DNA from: Streptomyces mobaraensis NBRC 13819 = DSM 40847
Lineage (GTDB): Bacteria; Actinomycetota; Actinomycetes; Streptomycetales; Streptomycetaceae
Length of the DNA stretch: 64,000 nucleotides
Direction of reading: 5' to 3'
NCBI RefSeq assembly: GCF_017916255.1
Contig: NZ_CP072827.1
Span: 4,985,501-5,049,500, forward strand
A program made the position numbers and the translations under genes. Positions 60,033 to 64,000 of the stretch are shown here, piece after piece (the stretch's first letter is position 1; each line of letters opens with the position of its first letter). The notes beneath the pieces were generated by a model that saw nothing but the letters and a program-made list of their open reading frames with translations, ran no database searches and had not been told where the DNA came from.

Positions 60033-61247
60033 GTGGCAGCGGAGATCGTCAATCCTCTCAGCGGGAGCGGTGCGGAGGAGGGTGCTCAGGAGGAGCCCTT
60101 CGATCCGGCCTTCGCGCTGCACCGCGGTGGCAAGATGGCGGTGCGGGCGACCGTGCCCGTGCGGGACAAGGACGACCTGTCCCTCGCCTACACACCGGGC
60201 GTCGCCAAGGTGTGCACCGCGATCGCGGAACAGCCCGAACTCGTCCACGACTACACCTGGAAGTCCCAGGTCGTCGCCGTGGTCACGGACGGCAGCGCCG
60301 TCCTCGGCCTCGGGGACATCGGTCCCGAGGCGTCCCTGCCCGTGATGGAGGGCAAGGCCATCCTCTTCAAGCAGTTCGGCGGCGTGGACGCGGTGCCGAT
60401 CGCGCTCGACTGCCGCGAGGTGGACGAGCTCGTCGAGACCGTCGTCCGCCTCGCGCCGTCCTTCGGCGGCGTCAACCTGGAGGACATCTCCGCCCCCCGC
60501 TGCTTCGAGGTCGAGCGGCGGCTGCAGGAGCGGCTGGACATCCCGGTCTTCCACGACGACCAGCACGGCACCGCCGTCGTCACTCTCGCCGCCCTGCGCA
60601 ACGCGGCCAAGCTCACCGGACGCACCCTCGGCGACCTGCGGGCCGTGATCTCCGGCGCCGGCGCGGCCGGCGTCGCCATCGCGCGCATCCTGGTCGAGGC
60701 GGGCATCGGCGACGTGGCCGTGTGCGACCGCAAGGGCATCGTCTCCCGCGACCGCGCCGACCTGACGGACGTCAAGCGGGAACTGGCCGGGTTCACCAAC
60801 AAGGCCGGGCTCGCCGGGCCCCTGGAGTCCGCCCTGGACGGCGCGGACGTCTTCATCGGCGTCTCCGGCGGCACGGTCCCCGAGGCGGCGGTCGCGAAGA
60901 TGGCCGACAACGCGCTGATCTTCGCGATGGCCAACCCCAACCCGGAGATCCACCCGGACGTCGCCCACAAGTACGCGGCCGTGGTGGCCACCGGGCGCAG
61001 CGACTACCCCAACCAGATCAACAACGTGCTCGCCTTCCCGGGCATCTTCGCGGGCGCCCTCCAGGTGCGGGCCTCGCGGATCACCGAGGGCATGAAGCTC
61101 GCCGCGGCCGAGGCGCTGGCCGCGGTCGTCGCCGACGAGCTGAGCGCCGACCGCGTCATCCCCTCGCCGTTCGACGAGCGCGTCGCCCCGGCGGTGACGG
61201 CCGCTGTGGCCGCGGCGGCTCGGGCGGACGGGGTCGCGCGGCGGTAG
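60033..61247 (+). CDS. NAD(P)-dependent malic enzyme
   Basis: A 404-residue short-form malic enzyme converting malate to pyruvate and CO2. Seen: SLAYTPGVAKVC with the catalytic Tyr, VTDGSAVLGLGDIG, the Lys in EGKAILFKQF, metal-binding VNLEDISAP and FHDDQHGTA, and the dinucleotide fold SGAGAAGVA. There is no phosphotransacetylase domain. GTG 60033 has AAGGGG at good distance and gives the usual N-terminus. It is monocistronic, ending in a strong hairpin. Confidence 0.93.
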   Translation: MAAEIVNPLSGSGAEEGAQEEPFDPAFALHRGGKMAVRATVPVRDKDDLSLAYTPGVAKVCTAIAEQPELVHDYTWKSQVVAVVTDGSAVLGLGDIGPEASLPVMEGKAILFKQFGGVDAVPIALDCREVDELVETVVRLAPSFGGVNLEDISAPRCFEVERRLQERLDIPVFHDDQHGTAVVTLAALRNAAKLTGRTLGDLRAVISGAGAAGVAIARILVEAGIGDVAVCDRKGIVSRDRADLTDVKRELAGFTNKAGLAGPLESALDGADVFIGVSGGTVPEAAVAKMADNALIFAMANPNPEIHPDVAHKYAAVVATGRSDYPNQINNVLAFPGIFAGALQVRASRITEGMKLAAAEALAAVVADELSADRVIPSPFDERVAPAVTAAVAAAARADGVARR

Positions 61248-61272
61248 CCGTCCGACTTGAGGTCCTCAGACA

Positions 61273-61302
61273 CCGGACGGGCTGCCTGGTCAGCCCGTCC
61301 GG
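61273..61302 (+). terminator. malic enzyme terminator, Streptomyces-type recurrent palindrome
   Basis: CCGGACGGGCTG (61273-61284) pairs perfectly with CAGCCCGTCCGG (61291-61302). It is followed by CGTTTGAGGACA, a combination I know as frequently repeated between Streptomyces genes. The 221-bp gap to the next gene also has CGCGCGGAGCGCGG near 61318. Confidence 0.8.
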
Positions 61303-61468
61303 CGTTTGAGGACAACCGCGCGGAGCGCGGTTTCGGGGGGTGCGGGGGCTCTCGCCCCGCGAGAAACGGTGAAAGGGCGGGGCCGGGGCACCCCCCCCCG
61401 CAGGGACGCGAGCCGCGTCACACCGCGCCCCCGTTCCCCCGCGCCAAGAGCCCCGCTAGGTTCGCACC

Positions 61469-62431
61469 ATGTTCGCCGCCTATGCCGCACGCATCGACCG
61501 GGACCAGCCGCTCAACGGGCTCCAACTGGGCGAACGCCCCGAGCCCGAGGTACGTCCCGGCTGGACGACCGTCACCGTCAAGGCCGCCTCCCTCAACCAC
61601 CACGACCTGTGGACCCTGCGCGGGGTGGGGATCAAGGAGGACGCCTTCCCGATGATCCTCGGCTGCGACGCCGCCGGGATCGACGAGGACGGCAACGAGG
61701 TCGTCGTCCACTCCGTCATCGGCCAGACCGGCCATGGAGTCGGCCCGGACGAGCCGCGCTCGCTGCTCACCGAGCGCTATCAGGGCACGTTCGCCGAGCG
61801 GGTCACCGTCCCGGCCTGGAACCTGCTGCCGAAGCCGAAGGAGCTGTCCTTCGAGGAGGCCACCTGCCTGCCGACGGCCTGGCTGACCGCCTACCGGATG
61901 CTGTTCACCAACGCGAACGTCCGCCCCGGGCAGAGCGTCCTGGTGCAGGGCGCCGGCGGCGGCGTGGCCACCGCCGCGATCGTGCTGGGCGCGGCGGCGG
62001 GCCTGCGGGTCTTCGCGACCAGCCGGGACGAGGCCAAGCGGCGGCGCGCCGTGGAACTGGGCGCGGAGGACGCGTTCGAGCCGGGCGCCCGGCTGCCGCA
62101 CCGGGTGGACGCGGTCATCGAGACCGTCGGCGCCGCGACCTGGTCGCACTCGGTCAAATCCCTTAAGCCGGGCGGCACGCTCGTCATCTCCGGCGCCACC
62201 AGCGGCCCCAATCCGTCGGCCGTGGAGCTGACCCGGGTCTTCTTCCTGGAGCTGAGGATCGTCGGCTCGACCATGGGCAGCAAGGAGGAGCTGGCGGACC
62301 TGCTGGCCTTCTGCGCGGCCACCGGCGTCCGGCCGGTGATCGACTCGGTGCTCCCGCTGGACCGGGCACGCGAAGGGCTCGAAAGGATGGCCGAGGGCGA
62401 GCTGTTCGGGAAGGTGGTCCTGACGGTATGA
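61469..62431 (+). CDS. zinc-type alcohol dehydrogenase/quinone oxidoreductase (MDR)
   Basis: A 320-residue medium-chain dehydrogenase/reductase. AASLNHHDLWTLRG opens the catalytic domain; GAGGGVATAAIVLGAA is the Rossmann nucleotide loop and FATSRDEAKRR after beta2 suggests NADPH. The usual structural-zinc cysteines are absent, so it is closer to zinc-free quinone oxidoreductase-like members. The substrate is unknown. GH5 glycosidase follows 7 nt later, possibly co-transcribed. Confidence 0.86.
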   Translation: MFAAYAARIDRDQPLNGLQLGERPEPEVRPGWTTVTVKAASLNHHDLWTLRGVGIKEDAFPMILGCDAAGIDEDGNEVVVHSVIGQTGHGVGPDEPRSLLTERYQGTFAERVTVPAWNLLPKPKELSFEEATCLPTAWLTAYRMLFTNANVRPGQSVLVQGAGGGVATAAIVLGAAAGLRVFATSRDEAKRRRAVELGAEDAFEPGARLPHRVDAVIETVGAATWSHSVKSLKPGGTLVISGATSGPNPSAVELTRVFFLELRIVGSTMGSKEELADLLAFCAATGVRPVIDSVLPLDRAREGLERMAEGELFGKVVLTV

Positions 62432-62438
62432 CCGTCGG

Positions 62439-63911
62439 ATGCGGACGAGACGTGCGCGCCGCCCGGGGCCCGTTGTGGCCTCGGCGCTCGCGCTGCTGAC
62501 AGCTGTCGCACCACTCGCCACTCCGACATCACGGGCCGAAGCCGCCCCTGCCGCTCCTGCCATTCCGGCCGCTCCGGCCGCGCCGGGTGACGGGATCCCC
62601 CCGCTGACCGACGACACCGGGCGGACCCTCACCCTCCGCGGCTGGAACCTCGCCGACAAGGACCACCGCGGCGACCGCGCCCTGGAGGACATCACCGAGC
62701 GCCACCTCCGGGACCTGTCGGCCCGCGGCTTCGACTTCGCCCGGCTCGCGGTCTTCTGGGACGACCTCGAACGCCGGCCCGGCCACTACAGCGAGCGCTA
62801 CCTGCGGAAGATCGAACGGATCCTGGACTGGGCGGCCCGCTACCGCGTCAGGGTCGTGATCGACGCCCACCAGGACGTCTACGGGCCGGCGTTCGGCGGC
62901 CACCGGGGCATCCCCGAGTGGGCCACCCGCACCGACGGCCTGCCCTACCGGCCGCACCCGGGCGACTGGTTCGCCGAGTACTTCGAACCCGGCGTGCAGG
63001 CCGCGTTCGAGCACCTCTACGAGGACGCGGACCTGCGACGGGCCCAGCAGCGGATGTGGCGGGTGCTGGCCGGCCGGCTGGCCGGGCACCCCGCCGTGTA
63101 CGGCTACGACCTGATCAACGAGCCGATGGGCCGGATGCGTCCGGGCGAGGACCTGCCCGCCGCCGCGCGCCGGGTGGAGGCCACCCAGATCACCGCCATG
63201 TACAACCGGCTCGTCGGCGCGATCCGCGCGGTCGACCGGAAGCACCGGATCCTCGTCGAGCCCACGCCCGTCGTCGGCGAGGGCGTCCCGACCTCCCTCG
63301 GCCGGATCGAGGACCCGGGCGGCCGGATCGTCTACGCGCCGCACTTCTACGAGACATCCATGGAGACCGGCGCGGACTACGACCCGGCTTCTCGCTGGAT
63401 CGAACGCTACGAGGCCGCCGTCGTCCGCTACCCGCGCGAGCGGCGGATCCCCGTCGTGGTGGGCGAGTGGGGGCCGCCCGACAGCACCCTGCCGAACATG
63501 GGCCGCTACTACGCGGACGCGCTCGCGTCCCTGGACCGCTACGGCTCCGGCTGGGCCGGCTGGACCTGGTGCTACGGCGGCGGCTACTGCGCCCTGGACC
63601 GCGACGGCCGCTTCCAGCGGCACAAGGAGGACACGGCCCGGCCGTACGCGCCGGCCGTGGCGGGCGATGTGCGGCACACGGCGTACGACCCCCGGGACGG
63701 CGTCTTCCGTCTGGAGTACACCGCCTCGGCGGCGGGCGGCGGCCGGACGGACCTGACCCTGCCGCCGGCCCCGCGCGGCTGGCGCGTCACGGTCTCCGGC
63801 CCGGCCCGCGCGGACGCGGCGTACGTCCGCCCCGGCGAACGCGGCCGGGTGACGGTACGCGCCCGGCCGGGGGCGGCGGTCGGGGTGGTGGCGCGGCAGG
63901 TCCACCCCTGA
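62439..63911 (+). CDS. secreted GH5 glycosidase, endoglycoceramidase-like
   Basis: A 490-residue secreted enzyme: signal peptide and Ala/Pro-rich linker (residues 1-50), a GH5 TIM barrel (about 55-400), and a C-terminal beta domain. The acid/base Glu228 lies in YDLINEP and the nucleophile Glu343 in VVVGEWG. VVIDAHQDVYGPAFGG is a hallmark of the endoglycoceramidase/EGCase-like subfamily, which cleaves glycans from glycolipids or related beta-glycosides. The remaining 89 bp of the window hold nothing I recognise. Confidence 0.88.
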   Translation: MRTRRARRPGPVVASALALLTAVAPLATPTSRAEAAPAAPAIPAAPAAPGDGIPPLTDDTGRTLTLRGWNLADKDHRGDRALEDITERHLRDLSARGFDFARLAVFWDDLERRPGHYSERYLRKIERILDWAARYRVRVVIDAHQDVYGPAFGGHRGIPEWATRTDGLPYRPHPGDWFAEYFEPGVQAAFEHLYEDADLRRAQQRMWRVLAGRLAGHPAVYGYDLINEPMGRMRPGEDLPAAARRVEATQITAMYNRLVGAIRAVDRKHRILVEPTPVVGEGVPTSLGRIEDPGGRIVYAPHFYETSMETGADYDPASRWIERYEAAVVRYPRERRIPVVVGEWGPPDSTLPNMGRYYADALASLDRYGSGWAGWTWCYGGGYCALDRDGRFQRHKEDTARPYAPAVAGDVRHTAYDPRDGVFRLEYTASAAGGGRTDLTLPPAPRGWRVTVSGPARADAAYVRPGERGRVTVRARPGAAVGVVARQVHP

Positions 63912-64000
63912 CAGCCGGGCCAGGTGCGCCGCCCGGGTGCCTGACGCGTGGCACCGGCCGCCCGTCGCGCCGACCACATGCGGTGCCGACCACTCGTCGC

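Overview
The window is very GC-rich, uses GTG and TTG starts freely, and is dense with actinobacterial regulators (SigR/RsrA, DasR, WblE, a SigF/SigH-family sigma factor). This points to a Streptomyces chromosome core region. From memory, the gene order matches the stretch of the S. coelicolor chromosome around sigR, nrdAB, dasR-dasABC, sigH and sodN. I saw no insertion sequence, prophage or CRISPR array.

Layout. 1-8.2 kb: SRAP DNA-crosslink protein, alpha/beta hydrolase, the thiol-stress pair sigR-rsrA with its autoregulatory promoter, two overlapping HD-domain genes (one true HD-GYP, one degenerate), a TPR gene with a possible coupled small ORF, and peptide deformylase. 8.2-12.7 kb: class Ia ribonucleotide reductase nrdAB behind a cobalamin riboswitch and two NrdR-like boxes. 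12.7-17 kb: a stand-alone EF-G domain IV-like protein, an MctP-type symporter with its small partner, and a radical-SAM-like protein that lacks the cluster cysteines. 17-25.6 kb: the amino-sugar regulon (dasR, dasABC, a GH3 hexosaminidase, nagB) with DasR-responsive elements, then an SDR/TetR pair. 26-32 kb: a PdtaS-type sensor kinase, wblE, a lipid kinase, and the stress sigma factor sigH with its anti-sigma gene behind a BldD-like box. 32-43.5 kb: Na+/H+ antiporter, PLP enzyme, amidase, glutaminase, KAS III, alkaline phosphatase next to a TatA paralogue, LCP protein. 43.5-51.6 kb: P-type ATPase/ArsR, acid phosphatase, MarR/EamA and MFS/LysR divergent pairs. 51.6-54.7 kb: a Ro60 orthologue (TROVE-vWA) with an upstream Y RNA, and a lipoprotein. 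55-64 kb: nickel SOD and its maturation protease, CGNR protein, amino-acid ABC transporter, malic enzyme, oxidoreductase, GH5 glycosidase.

The most unusual element is at 53.36-53.70 kb on the minus strand, directly upstream of the Ro60 gene. It can be folded by eye into a bacterial Y RNA carrying a circularly permuted tRNA mimic: T arm, 7-bp acceptor stem capped by a 5-nt loop, U8-A9, then D arm. A second, partly degenerate copy follows it. Other leads are a fourth DasR-like site in front of the sensor kinase, the cysteine-less radical-SAM homologue, the lone EF-G domain IV, and 18-19 bp tandem arrays in three intergenic regions.

All calls come from reading the sequence and from knowledge of the families; no database search or folding program was run.
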